From the NCBI RefSeq assembly GCF_023148685.1, contig NZ_JAHXNL010000006.1:102917-166916 (forward strand): a stretch of 64,000 bases of DNA, read 5' to 3'. The notes under the pieces were generated by a model, which saw nothing but the letters and a program-made list of their open reading frames with translations, searched no databases and was not told the DNA's origin. Below are positions 15,915 to 26,900 of this stretch, piece by piece. The position numbers were made by a program, and so were the translations under genes. The DNA comes from Georgenia sp. EYE_87. GTDB lineage: Bacteria > Actinomycetota > Actinomycetes > Actinomycetales > Actinomycetaceae. The first letter of the stretch is position 1. Every line of letters starts with the position of its first letter.

Positions 15915-17283
15915 GCTGACCCGCGCGCCCGGCCCGGGCGCCTGGGGCGACCCTCGCCCCGGCCCGTGGCTGGCGCTGTCCTTCCTCCCGCTGGTGACGC
16001 TGGCGATCCCCTCGGCGCTCGTGCTGGCCGGCCCGCTCGCGTCCAACGGCTGGCCCGCCCGCCTGCTCATCTTCGCGATCGCCGGCGCGGTCCTCCTGGG
16101 CTGGCTCCGACGTCCGGCCGCCGGCCGCCGCACCTCGCCGGCCGAGGCCGGCTGCTGGATCCTGCTGCTCGGCGTGATGGTCTCCTTCGCCGCCGCCCAG
16201 CTGCGGCCGCTCACCGGGGTCGAGTTCGCCGGGTCGGTCCGCGTCGCGCTCGTGATCTTCCCGCTCATCGTCGTGGCGCTGGGCATCGCGTCCCTGGGCG
16301 ACGCGGTCAAGGCGGACATGCTGTTGACGTACCTACTGGCCGGCGCGGTGCTCAGCACCCTGGTCGCGCTGGCGCAGTTCGTCGTGCCGTTCGACCTGGC
16401 CGAGCTCATCCGCCCGCCGGGGTTCGTCGCCCGCGAGGTCGGCGGGATGGGCGACCGCGGCGGGTTCATCCGCGTCAAGGGAACCGCCACCCACCCCATC
16501 GAGTACGGCGTCATCTCCGGCGCTCTGACCCCCGTGGCGCTGCACTTCGCCCGCTTCGGCAGCACGGCCCACCGCCGTCGCCTCGCCCTCCTCGTCGCCG
16601 GCCTCCTGGCCATGGGCCTGCTGCTGTCGGTGACGCGCTCGGCGGTGCTCACGCTCGTGGTGGCGATCCTCGTCTACGCCGTGAACCTCACGCTGCGCGA
16701 GCGGCTCAACCTCCTCGTCGTCGGCCTCGGCGCGCTCGTCCTGGTCCGCGCCACGCTGCCGGGACTCCTGGGCACCATCACCGGCTTCTTCCTCGGCGCG
16801 GCCGAGGACGACAGCGTCACCGCCCGGCTCGCGGACTACCCGCTCGTCGACAGGTACTTCGCCGAGGCGCCCTGGATCGGGCGAGGGCTCGGCACGTTCC
16901 TGCCGGACGAGTACGTCCTCCTCGACAACCAGTACCTGATGTCGCTCGTGGAGGGCGGTCTCGTGCTCGTCGTGGCGATCATCGCGTTCTTCGCGTTGAC
17001 GCTGGCGAGCGCCCGGGGCGCGGTCCTGCGGGCCGCCTCGCCCTCCGACGCCTCGCGGGCCCAGGCGGTCACCGCCTCGATCGCCTCCATCGCCGTGTCC
17101 GGGCTGCTGTTCGACCTGTTCAGCTTCGCCCAGGTCACGGTGGTGCTGTTCCTGCTCGTCGGCATCGCGGGCGTGCTGTGGCACGACGGGCGCGAGAACG
17201 GCCTGGCCATCCCCGAGCCGATCCAACGGTTCCGCACCCCGCCCGCCGAGCAGCGCCGCGCCGCCGAGGTCGCCCGGCGGTAG
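15892..17283 (+). CDS. O-antigen polymerase/ligase-like membrane protein
   Basis: A 463-aa polytopic membrane protein with about 11-12 hydrophobic segments and a large loop of about 70 residues (roughly 165-235) containing the conserved-type patch GFIRVKGTATHPIEYGVISG. A second short region (DRYFAEAPWIGRGLGTFLPDEYVLLDNQ, in parts) matches the usual WaaL/Wzy loop near a late TM. Role by family: polymerising or transferring undecaprenyl-linked repeat units outside the membrane. The start ATG lies inside the Wzz-like gene (23-nt overlap), so the two are made together. This is the last gene of the locus; ligase versus polymerase cannot be settled from sequence. Confidence 0.8.
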   Translation: MSRPGLGELTRAPGPGAWGDPRPGPWLALSFLPLVTLAIPSALVLAGPLASNGWPARLLIFAIAGAVLLGWLRRPAAGRRTSPAEAGCWILLLGVMVSFAAAQLRPLTGVEFAGSVRVALVIFPLIVVALGIASLGDAVKADMLLTYLLAGAVLSTLVALAQFVVPFDLAELIRPPGFVAREVGGMGDRGGFIRVKGTATHPIEYGVISGALTPVALHFARFGSTAHRRRLALLVAGLLAMGLLLSVTRSAVLTLVVAILVYAVNLTLRERLNLLVVGLGALVLVRATLPGLLGTITGFFLGAAEDDSVTARLADYPLVDRYFAEAPWIGRGLGTFLPDEYVLLDNQYLMSLVEGGLVLVVAIIAFFALTLASARGAVLRAASPSDASRAQAVTASIASIAVSGLLFDLFSFAQVTVVLFLLVGIAGVLWHDGRENGLAIPEPIQRFRTPPAEQRRAAEVARR

Positions 17284-17438
17284 GGACCGGCGCAGGATGC
17301 CCGGCACTGGCGACCCCGCGGCGCCCGCCCGGTGTGCGGAGCGCCGGAGCTCACGGCGCGGGCGCGCACGCCCCCGTCGTCGGGCAGACTCCTACCGAGG
17401 CACCGGGGTCCCGGGCCCGTGAGGAGGACGCACCCGCC

Positions 17439-18140
17439 ATGACCGTCACCACCTCCCTCGTCGCCGTCCCCACCCGGGACGGCGACATGCCCGCGCACCT
17501 GTGGCTCCCGCCGTCGGGAAGCGGCCCGGGCCTTCTGCTGCTGCAGGAGATCTTCGGGGTCTCGGACTACATCAGGAGCCGCGGGGCGGAGCTCGCCGAG
17601 CTGGGCTACGTCGTGCTCGCGCCGGAGATCTACTGGCGGCTGGACGGCTCGGTCGACGAGTCGCGCGCGGACTTCATGGACCGGGCCCTCGGGCTGCTCC
17701 AGCAGGTCGACTGGGACCTGGCCGTCTCGGACGCGGTCGCGGCCCTCGACGCCCTGCGGGGCCGCCCGGAGATCTCCGGCGGCGTGGGCGTCCTGGGCTT
17801 CTGCTTCGGCGGCGGGCTGGCGTTCAACGTGGCCGCCGTCGCGGACGTCGACGTGCTGGTCGCGTACTACGGCTCGGCGCTACCCCAGCTGCTGCACCTG
17901 GCGGACCGGGTGACCGCGCCGAGCCTGCACCACTTCGGCACCGCCGACACGTACATCCCGCTCGAGAAGATCGAGGAGATCCGCTCGGCCGTCGAGGGGC
18001 CCGAGGTGGAGTTCTACCTCCACGAGGGCGCCGGGCACGCGTTCGACAACCCGCACCCGATGTTCCTCCACGAGCCGGCGCGGCTGGACGCGTGGCGCCG
18101 GACCACCGAGTTCCTCGACCGGCGCCTGCCCGTGGAGTGA
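17439..18140 (+). CDS. Dienelactone hydrolase family protein
   Basis: A 233-aa cytoplasmic alpha/beta hydrolase. Seen: nucleophile Cys in GFCFGGGL (about residues 121-128), the general context LLLQEIFGVSDYIR typical of DLH, the acid in FGTADTYIP and the catalytic His in EGAGHAFDN. Family knowledge: DLHs open dienelactones in chlorocatechol breakdown, but most actinobacterial members are orphan esterases. No aromatic pathway genes are nearby. The start is ATG 17439 with GAGGAGGA upstream. It converges on prs, with 25 bp between the stops. Confidence 0.9.
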   Translation: MTVTTSLVAVPTRDGDMPAHLWLPPSGSGPGLLLLQEIFGVSDYIRSRGAELAELGYVVLAPEIYWRLDGSVDESRADFMDRALGLLQQVDWDLAVSDAVAALDALRGRPEISGGVGVLGFCFGGGLAFNVAAVADVDVLVAYYGSALPQLLHLADRVTAPSLHHFGTADTYIPLEKIEEIRSAVEGPEVEFYLHEGAGHAFDNPHPMFLHEPARLDAWRRTTEFLDRRLPVE

Positions 18141-18165
18141 GTGCGACGGTTCGCCGGCGCGGCGG

Positions 18166-19146
18166 CTACGCCACGCCGTCGAAGAGCGAGGTGACCGAAC
18201 CGTCGTCGAAGACCTCACGGATGGCGCGCCCGAGGAGCGGGGCGATCGGCAGCACGGTCAGCTCCGGGAACCGCTTGTCCGCGGTGATGGGGAGCGTGTC
18301 GGTCACGATGACCTCGCGGGCGCCGGACTCGGACAGGCGCTGCGCCGCCGGGTCGGAGAGCACGCCGTGCGTGGCGGCGACGATGACGTCGGACGCCCCC
18401 GCGGCCAGGACGACCTTGACCGCCTCGGCGATGGTCCCGCCGGTGTCGATGAGGTCGTCGACGAGGACGGCGGTGCGTCCCTCGACGTCACCGACGACGC
18501 GGTTCGCCACGGCCTGGTTCGGCCGGCTGATGTCGCGCGTCTTGTGCACGAACGCCAGCGGCACGCCGCCGAACTTCGCCGCCCACATCTCCGCCACGCG
18601 GATGCGGCCGGCGTCCGGGGAGACGACGGAGGTGCGCGCCGGGTCGATGCGGGAGCGGACGTAGTCGGTGAGGATCGGCTGGGCCCACAGGTGGTCCACC
18701 GGGCCGTCGAAGAAGCCCTGCGACTGCGCGGCGTGCAGGTCCACGCTCATCAGGCGGTCGGCGCCGGCCGTCTTGAACAGGTCGGCCACCAGGCGGGCGG
18801 AGATCGGCTCGCGCCCGCGGTGCTTCTTGTCCTGCCGGGCGTAGGGGTAGAAGGGCGCGACCACGGTGATCCGCTTGGCCGACGCGCGCTTGAGCGCGTC
18901 CACCATGATCAGCTGCTCCATGAGCCACTGGTTGATCGGCGTGGTGTGCGACTGCAGGACGAACACGTCCGACCCGCGCACCGACTCGTTGAACCGGACG
19001 TAGATCTCACCGTTGGCGAAGTCGTAGGCCGTGGTCGGCAGCAGCTCGATGTCGAGCTCGCTCGCGACGTCCTTGGCCAGCTCGGGGTGGGCCCGGCCGC
19101 TGACCAGGACGAGCCGCTTCTCGCCGTGGGTGGTGATCCCCGTCAT
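18166..19146 (-). CDS. prs: Ribose-phosphate pyrophosphokinase
   Basis: Makes PRPP from ribose-5-phosphate and ATP for nucleotide, His and Trp synthesis and for the actinobacterial arabinan precursor. The 326-aa length is typical of class I PRPP synthases. Seen: [15 protein letters not shown] at the N-terminus, the flexible catalytic loop with [15 protein letters not shown], the [13 protein letters not shown] segment, and the PRPP-binding loop [13 protein letters not shown]. The ATG overlaps the glmU stop by 4 nt (ATGA), so the two are co-translated. In many Actinobacteria rplY follows closely; here it is 17.4 kb downstream, past the polysaccharide locus. Confidence 0.97.
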   Translation of the reverse strand: MTGITTHGEKRLVLVSGRAHPELAKDVASELDIELLPTTAYDFANGEIYVRFNESVRGSDVFVLQSHTTPINQWLMEQLIMVDALKRASAKRITVVAPFYPYARQDKKHRGREPISARLVADLFKTAGADRLMSVDLHAAQSQGFFDGPVDHLWAQPILTDYVRSRIDPARTSVVSPDAGRIRVAEMWAAKFGGVPLAFVHKTRDISRPNQAVANRVVGDVEGRTAVLVDDLIDTGGTIAEAVKVVLAAGASDVIVAATHGVLSDPAAQRLSESGAREVIVTDTLPITADKRFPELTVLPIAPLLGRAIREVFDDGSVTSLFDGVA

Positions 19147-20759
19147 CGCTGGGTGTCCCCTTCGTCGGTGGTGCCGGGTGCCTGGTGGTCCCGGGGTGTG
19201 GTGGTCCCCGCGCTGCCGCCCGCCGTGCGCGCGCGCTCGGCGCGCGCCTGCGCGGAGAGCCCGGCCCCGCCGTCGGCGAGCGCCTTCTCGGCGGCGCGGG
19301 CGGCGGCCGTGCCGGGGCGACGGCGGAGGACCCAGCCCTCGATGATGCGCTGGGCGGCGCCGGTGACGGACAGGGCGCCCGGGGGGACGTCCTCGCGGAT
19401 GGTGGTGCCGGCTCCGGTGTAGGCGCCGTCGCCCACGGTGACGGGGGCGACGAACATGTTGTCCGAGCCGGTGCGGGCGTGGGAGCCGATGACGGTGCGG
19501 TGCTTGCTCACGCCGTCGTAGTTGACGAACACGGAGGAGGCGCCGATGTTGGTGCCCTCCCCGATCTCCGCGTCGCCGACGTAGGTCAGGTGCGGCACCT
19601 TCGAGCCGGCACCGATCTGGGCGTTCTTGGTCTCGACGAAGGTGCCGATCTTGCCCTTCGGGCCGAGGTGGGTGCCGGGGCGCAGGTAGGCGAACGGGCC
19701 GACGGTGGCGCCGTCGTCGAGGACCGCCTCGGAGCCGTGCGTGCGGACCACGCTCACGCCCGCGCCGACGGTGACGTCGGTGAGCGTGGTGTCCGGGCCG
19801 ACGGTCGAGCCCTCCCCCACCCGGGTGGCGCCGTGGAGCTGGGTACCGGGCAGCACCGTGACGTCACGGGCGAGCTCGACGTCGACGTCGATCCAGGTGG
19901 TGGCCGGGTCGACCACGGTGACGCCCTCGCGCATCCAGCTCTCGACGGTGCGGCGGTTGAGCTCGGCGCCGAGCGCGGCCAGCTGCGCGCGGTCGTTGAC
20001 GCCCTCGACGAGCCAGGAGTCGTCCACGGAGATGGCGCGCACGCTCAGCCCCTGCCGGTGGGCCAGCGCCACGACGTCGGTGAGGTAGACCTCGCCCTGG
20101 TCGTTGTCCTGCCCGACGGCGCCCAGCGCCTCGCGCAGCACGGCCGCGTCGAAGACGTAGGTGGAGGTGTTGATCTCGCGGATCTCCCGCTGCTCCGGCG
20201 TCGCGTCGCGCTCCTCGACGACGCCGACGACGGCGCCGCCCTCGCGCAGGACGCGGCCGTACCCGTAGGGGTTGTCCACGGTGGTGGTCAGCACGGTGAC
20301 GGCGTTGCCGTCCTCGGCGTGGGCGCGCAGCAGCTCGGTGAGCGTGCCGGCGTCGAGCAGCGGGGTGTCGCCGGCCATGACGACGACGGCGCCCTCGAGC
20401 ACCGGGGCGGCGGACTCCCCGGCGTGGCCGGGCTCGGCGTGGACCAGCGACGCGGCGTGCGCGGCGGCGTCGAGCGCGCCGAGGGCGCACTGCACGGCGC
20501 GGCCGGTGCCGGGGACCTCGTCCTGGTCGACGACGAGGACGTCGCGGTCGAGCTCGACGGCGTGGGCGGCGACGGCGTCGCGCTCGTGCCGGACGACGAC
20601 GGCGAGCCGCTGCGGGTCCACCCCGCGGGCGGCGGTGAGGGCGTGGCCGAGGAGGCTTCGTCCGCCGATGCCGTGGAGCACCTTGGGGGTGCGGGACTTC
20701 ATCCGGGTGCCCTCGCCTGCGGCGAGGACGACGACAGCGGCAGGACGGGTCAGGCTCAC
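19143..20759 (-). CDS. glmU: Bifunctional UDP-GlcNAc pyrophosphorylase / GlcN-1-P acetyltransferase
   Basis: Final two steps to UDP-GlcNAc for peptidoglycan and other glycans. The product is 538 aa. Seen: N-terminal uridyltransferase with [18 protein letters not shown] and GDTPLL. The C-terminal left-handed beta-helix carries the conserved [36 protein letters not shown] and [11 protein letters not shown] charged low-complexity tail of about 45 residues follows the helix, as in other Actinobacteria. The start is GTG 20759 with AGAGGGAG about 6 nt upstream. Upstream readings lack homology and run into the tRNA gene. It is the first protein gene after tRNA-Gln and overlaps prs by 4 nt. Confidence 0.97.
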   Translation of the reverse strand: MSLTRPAAVVVLAAGEGTRMKSRTPKVLHGIGGRSLLGHALTAARGVDPQRLAVVVRHERDAVAAHAVELDRDVLVVDQDEVPGTGRAVQCALGALDAAAHAASLVHAEPGHAGESAAPVLEGAVVVMAGDTPLLDAGTLTELLRAHAEDGNAVTVLTTTVDNPYGYGRVLREGGAVVGVVEERDATPEQREIREINTSTYVFDAAVLREALGAVGQDNDQGEVYLTDVVALAHRQGLSVRAISVDDSWLVEGVNDRAQLAALGAELNRRTVESWMREGVTVVDPATTWIDVDVELARDVTVLPGTQLHGATRVGEGSTVGPDTTLTDVTVGAGVSVVRTHGSEAVLDDGATVGPFAYLRPGTHLGPKGKIGTFVETKNAQIGAGSKVPHLTYVGDAEIGEGTNIGASSVFVNYDGVSKHRTVIGSHARTGSDNMFVAPVTVGDGAYTGAGTTIREDVPPGALSVTGAAQRIIEGWVLRRRPGTAAARAAEKALADGGAGLSAQARAERARTAGGSAGTTTPRDHQAPGTTDEGDTQR

Positions 20760-20905
20760 GCCGGCTCCCTCTGAGTGGATCACCGCCCGGAGTCGCCCCG
20801 GGCGTCGTGCAGGGGTCACTCTAGCGTCGCGAGCGCGGGACCCGCCCCGGCCGTCCGTCCCGCACCGGTCCGGACTCCCCTCCCGGACCGGGGCTCGGCA
20901 CCGGG

Positions 20906-20977
20906 CTCCGCCCCCAGGATTCGAACCCGGACCGCAAGGCACCAAAGGCCTGCGTGCTGCCGTTACACCAGGGCGGA
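20906..20977 (-). tRNA. tRNA-Gln (anticodon TTG)
   Basis: Cloverleaf on the minus strand: 7-bp acceptor stem TCCGCCC/GGGCGGA, D-loop with GGTGTAACGGCAG, anticodon loop CTTTGGT (anticodon TTG, reads CAA), T-arm GGTTCGAATCC. It is 72 nt without CCA; the genomic bases after the discriminator are CCC. A tRNA-Gln just before glmU is common in Actinobacteria. Confidence 0.93.
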
Positions 20978-21049
20978 CCGCGCGACGCGCGCGACCAGTG
21001 TGCCAGCAGGCGGGCCGACGGCCGAAACCGCCGGGTGGCGCGGCAGGGC

Positions 21050-21703
21050 ATGATGGGCCGGGTGACGCCCAAGCCGAAGACCTCGCCACGCGTGCGCATG
21101 ACCGGCAGCGAGCGCCGGGAGCAGCTGGTGACCGTCTCGCGGGCGCTCTTCGCGTCCAAGGGGTTCGAGGGCACGAGCGTGGAGGAGATCGCGGCCCGGG
21201 CGAAGGTGTCCAAGCCCGTGGTCTACGAGCACTTCGGCGGCAAGGAGGGCATCTACGCCGTCGTGGTGGACCGGGAGGTGCAGCGCCTCCTCGGCATGCT
21301 GACCGACGAGCTCAGCTCCGGCGGTCACCCGAAGGCGGTCGTGGAGCGCGCGGCGCTGGCGCTGCTCGACTACATCGAGGAGAACACGGACGGCTTCCGC
21401 ATCCTGGTCCGCGACTCCCCCGTGGCGCAGGCCACCGGGACCTTCTCCTCCCTGATCGGCGACGTCGCGAGCCAGGTGGAGCACCTGCTCGCCGAGCAGT
21501 TCCGGGCCCGGCGCCTGGACCCCGGTGCGGCCCCGATGTACGCCCAGATGCTGGTGGGGCTCATCGCCCTGACCGGTCAGTGGTGGCTGGAGGCGCGCCA
21601 CCCCGACAAGCGCGAGGTCGCGGCCCACATCGTCAACCTGGCGTGGAACGGCCTCTCGGGCCTGGAGCGTTCGCCACGCCTGACGACGGTCGGCAAGGGC
21701 TGA
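21050..21703 (+). CDS. TetR-family transcriptional regulator
   Basis: About 217 aa. Seen: N-terminal HTH, with [33 protein letters not shown] (in parts) and the recognition helix [15 protein letters not shown]. The all-helical C-terminal ligand/dimer domain has [18 protein letters not shown] and a final [18 protein letters not shown]. Family knowledge: M. tuberculosis Rv1019, next to glmU, is a TetR protein, so this is probably its counterpart. Start choice is open: ATG 21050, ATG 21053 or GTG 21062; none has a clear SD. It converges on the small membrane-protein gene, with the stops inside a 14-bp palindrome. The regulated genes are not obvious. Confidence 0.88.
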   Translation: MMGRVTPKPKTSPRVRMTGSERREQLVTVSRALFASKGFEGTSVEEIAARAKVSKPVVYEHFGGKEGIYAVVVDREVQRLLGMLTDELSSGGHPKAVVERAALALLDYIEENTDGFRILVRDSPVAQATGTFSSLIGDVASQVEHLLAEQFRARRLDPGAAPMYAQMLVGLIALTGQWWLEARHPDKREVAAHIVNLAWNGLSGLERSPRLTTVGKG

Positions 21704-21712
21704 GCGCTCAGC
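21699..21712. terminator. Palindrome over two convergent stop codons
   Basis: GCTGAGCGCTCAGC is a perfect 14-bp palindrome that contains the stop codons of both convergent genes (21701-21703 plus strand, 21708-21710 minus strand). It could act as a short bidirectional terminator, or be chance in GC-rich DNA. Confidence 0.25.
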
Positions 21713-22055
21713 TCAGCGGCCACCCGGGGATGAGGGCGTCGAGCCCGAAGAACCTGCTCGCCACCACGTGCAGCCCCACGTAGTAGACCCCCGCGGCGAG
21801 GTACGTCAGCAGCCCCTCGAGGATCTTGGTCCCCATCAGCGCGAGGAGCAGCAGCAGCGACACGCCCACCGGCACGGCGGTCAGCGCCCACCCGGGGGCG
21901 GAGAGCAGCTGCGCCACGACCCCGAGGGTGACGGACGCGAAGCCGATCACGCCGGCCTCGGAGACCCGCAGGCGCCGGAAGAGCGTGCGGTCGCCGAGGA
22001 AGCAGCTGAGGCCGGTGAGGGCCACGGCTGCGACGTACACGGCGAGGGGCGGCAT
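21708..22055 (-). CDS. Small membrane protein, four TM segments
   Basis: A 115-aa protein with four hydrophobic segments (about residues 2-20, 33-52, 55-75 and 80-100) separated by short loops, and the motif GDRTLFRRLRVSEAG after TM1. I do not recognise a family. The start is ATG 22055; the nine extra upstream codons (RGRRQDDA) are charged and lack an SD. It is divergent from the MarR gene across 173 bp that hold phased TCAAG repeats. It could be a DUF-type envelope protein controlled from that region; function unknown. Confidence 0.7.
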   Translation of the reverse strand: MPPLAVYVAAVALTGLSCFLGDRTLFRRLRVSEAGVIGFASVTLGVVAQLLSAPGWALTAVPVGVSLLLLLALMGTKILEGLLTYLAAGVYYVGLHVVASRFFGLDALIPGWPLS

Positions 22056-22100
22056 GGCGTCATCCTGTCGCCGGCCCCTCAACTCCGCGGGGCGTTGCGC

Positions 22101-22149
22101 TCAAGATTCGCCCAAGAGTTGGCGGGCGCAACCTCAAGATCTGCTCAAG
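22101..22149. promoter_or_regulatory. Phased TCAAG direct-repeat array
   Basis: YCAAG pentamers begin at 22101, 22112, 22134 and 22145, all in exact 11-bp register, with one unit (22123) not matching. Extended units read TCAAGAT, CCAAGAG, TCAAGAT and TCAAGCT. One-turn spacing of direct repeats is typical of OmpR-type and SARP winged-helix activators. The array lies 46-94 nt upstream of the small membrane-protein gene and 80-128 nt upstream of the MarR gene. Confidence 0.5.
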
Positions 22150-22201
22150 CTCCGACCCCGTGGAAGGGCATGCCGCGGCCGTGGCGGGCCTCGCGGCTAT
22201 T

Positions 22202-22222
22202 TATCTCGATGTCGAGTAATCT
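22202..22222 (+). promoter_or_regulatory. MarR-type operator over a near-leaderless promoter
   Basis: CTCGA-TG-TCGAG (22205-22216), flanked by T/A bases, forms a pseudo-palindrome like the TATCTCGA..TCGAGATA sites of actinobacterial MarR proteins. It abuts the -10 TAATCT (22217-22222), which is 6 nt before the ATG at 22229. Binding would block RNA polymerase, so autorepression is likely. Confidence 0.55.
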
Positions 22223-22228
22223 CGGAGG

Positions 22229-22768
22229 ATGCACGCAGCGGAGCCGACCGGGGGCGACACCGTCCGGGGGTCCGACGGTCCCCGGGACGAGGTGGACCGC
22301 ATCGTCGACGCGTGGCAGCGCGAGCGTCCCGACCTCCAGCCGATGCCGCTGCACGTGTTCTCCCGGGTCAGCCGCCTCGCCCGGCACCTGGACCTGACCC
22401 GCCGCTCGGCGTTCGCGGAGCACGGGGTCGAGGCGTGGGAGTTCGACGTGCTCTCCGCCCTGCGGCGCGCCGGCGCGCCGTACGAGCTCACGCCCGGCCG
22501 CCTGATCGCCGAGACCCTGGTCTCCTCCGGCACCATGACGAACCGGATCGACCGGATGGTCGCCCACGGCCTCGTGGTCCGCGCCGCCGACGCGTCGGAC
22601 CGTCGCGTGGTCAAGGTGCGGCTGACCCCGGAGGGCAAGCGGCGCGTGGACGCCGCCATGTCCCAGCTCCTCGAGTCGGAGCGGTCGCTGCTGAGCGTCC
22701 TGCCCGAGCCGGACCGCCGGCACCTGAGCGACTCCCTGCGCTCGCTGCTGATCCCGTTCGAGTCCTGA
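22229..22768 (+). CDS. MarR-family transcriptional regulator
   Basis: A 179-aa winged-helix dimer regulator. Seen: N-terminal helix DEVDRIVDAWQRERPDLQP; the wHTH with AFAEHGVEAWEFDVLSALRRAG, then TPGRLIAETLVSSGTMTNRID; the wing LVVRAADASDRRVVKVRLTPEG with the conserved DxRxxxVxLT; and a C-terminal dimer helix. The ATG at 22229 directly follows GGAGG, with the -10 6 nt upstream, so a very short leader or none. The operator-like palindrome in its own promoter points to autorepression. It converges on the HSL-type hydrolase gene (4 bp between stops); whether that is a target is unknown. Confidence 0.92.
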   Translation: MHAAEPTGGDTVRGSDGPRDEVDRIVDAWQRERPDLQPMPLHVFSRVSRLARHLDLTRRSAFAEHGVEAWEFDVLSALRRAGAPYELTPGRLIAETLVSSGTMTNRIDRMVAHGLVVRAADASDRRVVKVRLTPEGKRRVDAAMSQLLESERSLLSVLPEPDRRHLSDSLRSLLIPFES

Positions 22769-22772
22769 CGGC

Positions 22773-23720
22773 CTAGATCTGCGCGATGTACCGCGCCCGG
22801 TCCGCGAGCACCCGGCGCGAGACGTCCGCCTGCCCCGCCAGCACCTCGAAGGCGTGCGGCACGCCGGGGTGCACGTGGATCTCCGTCTCCACCCCCGCCC
22901 TCCACAGCCGCTGGGCGTACGCGAGGTCCTCGTCCCGGAAGATGTCGAGGCCCCCGACGTCGAGGTACGTCCGCGGGAGGCCGGAGAGGTCCTCGGCCCG
23001 GGCGGGAGCGGCGTAGGCGGGCACCTCCTCGCCGCCGGCGAGCGCGCCGAGGTAGGCGGCCCAGCCGGTGACGTTGTCCTCGAACGACCACGTGAGCACG
23101 TCCCCGAGGGCGGGGTCGGGGCTGGTGGTGCGGTCGTCGAGCATCGGGTAGACGAGGATCTGCCGCGCCAGGGGCGGGCCCTGCCGGTCGCGGGCGAGCA
23201 GCGCGACGCCGGCCGCCAGGCCCCCGCCCGCGCTGTCGCCGGCGACGGCGATCCGGTCGGCGTCGACGCCGATGTCGTCCGCGTTCTCGGCCGCCCAGAG
23301 GAGCGCGGCGTAGCAGTCCTCGAGCGGGGTCGGGTAGGGGTGCTCGGGGGCCAGTCGGTACTCCGGGGCCAGGAACGGCACCCCGGCGGCGGCCACGTTC
23401 GCCTTGATGATCGCGTCGTAGCTCTCGAGGCTGCCCAGGATCATCCCGCCGCCGTGGAGGTACACCACCAGCGAGCCGGTGGGCGGCCCGACCGGGCGGT
23501 ACAGGCGCAGCGGCACGTCGGCGCCGTCCGCCGAGGTGGTCCGGAACTCGTGCACGCTGACCCCGGTCTCCGGCACGGAGGCGCTGATCGCCCCGAACAG
23601 CGCCTCGGAGTTGGCCCGCCGGGTCGCGACGTCACCCACCGCCGGCGGAGGCGCTCCCGCGCCCGCCTCCAGGAGGGGCTGGAGTGCGTCGAGCACCTCG
23701 GTGTTCCAGGGCAGGGCCAT
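22773..23720 (-). CDS. Alpha/beta hydrolase, hormone-sensitive-lipase (HSL) family
   Basis: A 315-aa cytoplasmic esterase of bacterial family IV. Seen: oxyanion motif YLHGGGMILGS (about residues 87-97), nucleophile Ser in AVAGDSAGGGLA (about 159-170), an acid in the DVGGLDIFRDE region, and the catalytic His in HPGVPHAFEV near the C-terminus. All triad elements are present. The natural substrate is unknown; relatives act on short acyl esters and acetylated compounds. The start is ATG 23720 with AGGAGACGAT upstream. Confidence 0.9.
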   Translation of the reverse strand: MALPWNTEVLDALQPLLEAGAGAPPPAVGDVATRRANSEALFGAISASVPETGVSVHEFRTTSADGADVPLRLYRPVGPPTGSLVVYLHGGGMILGSLESYDAIIKANVAAAGVPFLAPEYRLAPEHPYPTPLEDCYAALLWAAENADDIGVDADRIAVAGDSAGGGLAAGVALLARDRQGPPLARQILVYPMLDDRTTSPDPALGDVLTWSFEDNVTGWAAYLGALAGGEEVPAYAAPARAEDLSGLPRTYLDVGGLDIFRDEDLAYAQRLWRAGVETEIHVHPGVPHAFEVLAGQADVSRRVLADRARYIAQI

Positions 23721-23806
23721 ATCGTCTCCTTCGACGGCGGACGGGTGGACCTACCCTGCCGGAAACCGACCGCTCCTGTCCCGTACTTCGGGGAAGAAGT
23801 GCCGGG

Positions 23807-25735
<1,929 letters not shown>

Positions 25736-25871
25736 TGACGGCCCCTTGCGGTGGTGAGCGGGAGGCGGGGGTCTGCGAGCACGTCGTCCAGTGTCGCAAA
25801 CCGTGGGGCCGGGTCGGTACCGCGCCCGGGTCCCGTCGGGCGCCGGCGCCGGCCTCCGTGCCGGTCGGCCG

Positions 25872-26900
25872 CTACGGGCGGCGCCCGACGTGCTCCAGCA
25901 CCCGGGCCCCGGGCACCGGCCCGGTGACGGTGAGGATCTCGGCGGCGACGTCCGCACCGCGCATGACCCCCGCCACGCTGGCGGCGTGCGGGGCGTCGAG
26001 CGCGAGGGCGGCGACGGTGGGTCCCGAGCCCGAGACGACGACGCCCAGGGCTCCGGCGCGGTCCGCGGCGGCGAGGACGTCGCCCAGCTCCGGGCGGAGG
26101 GAGAGCGCCGCCTCCTGGAGGTCGTTGCGCAGCGACCGGGAGAGGACGAGCGGGTCCGCGCTCAGGAGCGCGGAGACGATGCCCTCGTCGAGACGGGGCG
26201 CGTCCCCCTCGGCCGCGGCGTCCCCGGCCGCGTCGGTCGGCCCGTGCGGTCCGGCGCGCCGCGCTGCGCCGTCGTCCACCCCGTCCCGGCCGACGGCGGA
26301 GCCGGCAGCCGCGACCGGAGCCGGTGCGTAGCCGTTCAGGTCGTCGAAGGCCCGGAAGACGGCGGGCGTGGACAGGCCCTCGGCCTGGACGGCGAGGACC
26401 CAGTGGTACTGGCCGCGGCTCATGACCGGGGCGAGCAGGTCCCCGCGCCCGGTGCCCATGGCGGACAGGCCGGTCAGCGCGAACGGCACGTCGGCGCCGA
26501 GCTCGGCGGCCAGCTCGCCGAGCTCCTCGCGGCCCAGGCCGGTCCCCCACAGCTGGTCGCACGCGAGGAGGGTGGCGGCGGCGTCGGCGGACCCGCCGGC
26601 CATGCCCCCGGCGACCGGCACCTGCTTGGTGAGGGTCAGGTGCACCCCGGCCTCGGTCCCGGACGTCTCGCGCAGCAGCTCGGCGGCGCGCACGGCGAGG
26701 TTGCGGCCGTCGGTGGGCAGGTCCGCGCCCCGCCCATGGATCTCGAGGGTGATCTCGTCGGCGGGCCGCGCGACGACGTCCTCGTACAGCGAGACCGCCT
26801 GGAAGAGCGTCGCCAGCGGGTGGTAGCCGTCCGGGCGGGGCGGGCCCACGCGTAGCGCGAGGTTGATCTTGCCCGGGGCCCGGACGTGGACGGCGCTCAC
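25872..26900 (-). CDS. ispE: 4-diphosphocytidyl-2-C-methyl-D-erythritol kinase
   Basis: ATP-dependent phosphorylation of CDP-methylerythritol in the MEP isoprenoid pathway. The product is 342 aa, longer than the usual 290-315 because of an Ala/Gly/Asp-rich insertion at about residues 185-230. Seen: N-terminal [22 protein letters not shown], the GHMP ATP loop [17 protein letters not shown], and the C-terminal [14 protein letters not shown]. The start is GTG 26900, overlapping the rsmA stop by 4 nt (GTGA). The rpfB-rsmA-ispE order matches M. tuberculosis Rv1009-Rv1011. Confidence 0.95.
   Translation of the reverse strand: MSAVHVRAPGKINLALRVGPPRPDGYHPLATLFQAVSLYEDVVARPADEITLEIHGRGADLPTDGRNLAVRAAELLRETSGTEAGVHLTLTKQVPVAGGMAGGSADAAATLLACDQLWGTGLGREELGELAAELGADVPFALTGLSAMGTGRGDLLAPVMSRGQYHWVLAVQAEGLSTPAVFRAFDDLNGYAPAPVAAAGSAVGRDGVDDGAARRAGPHGPTDAAGDAAAEGDAPRLDEGIVSALLSADPLVLSRSLRNDLQEAALSLRPELGDVLAAADRAGALGVVVSGSGPTVAALALDAPHAASVAGVMRGADVAAEILTVTGPVPGARVLEHVGRRP

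Noticed and set aside
22101-22149. HAIR operator of HspR
   Set aside because: HAIR is an inverted CTTGAGT-n7-ACTCAAG. Here all CTCAAG elements point the same way.
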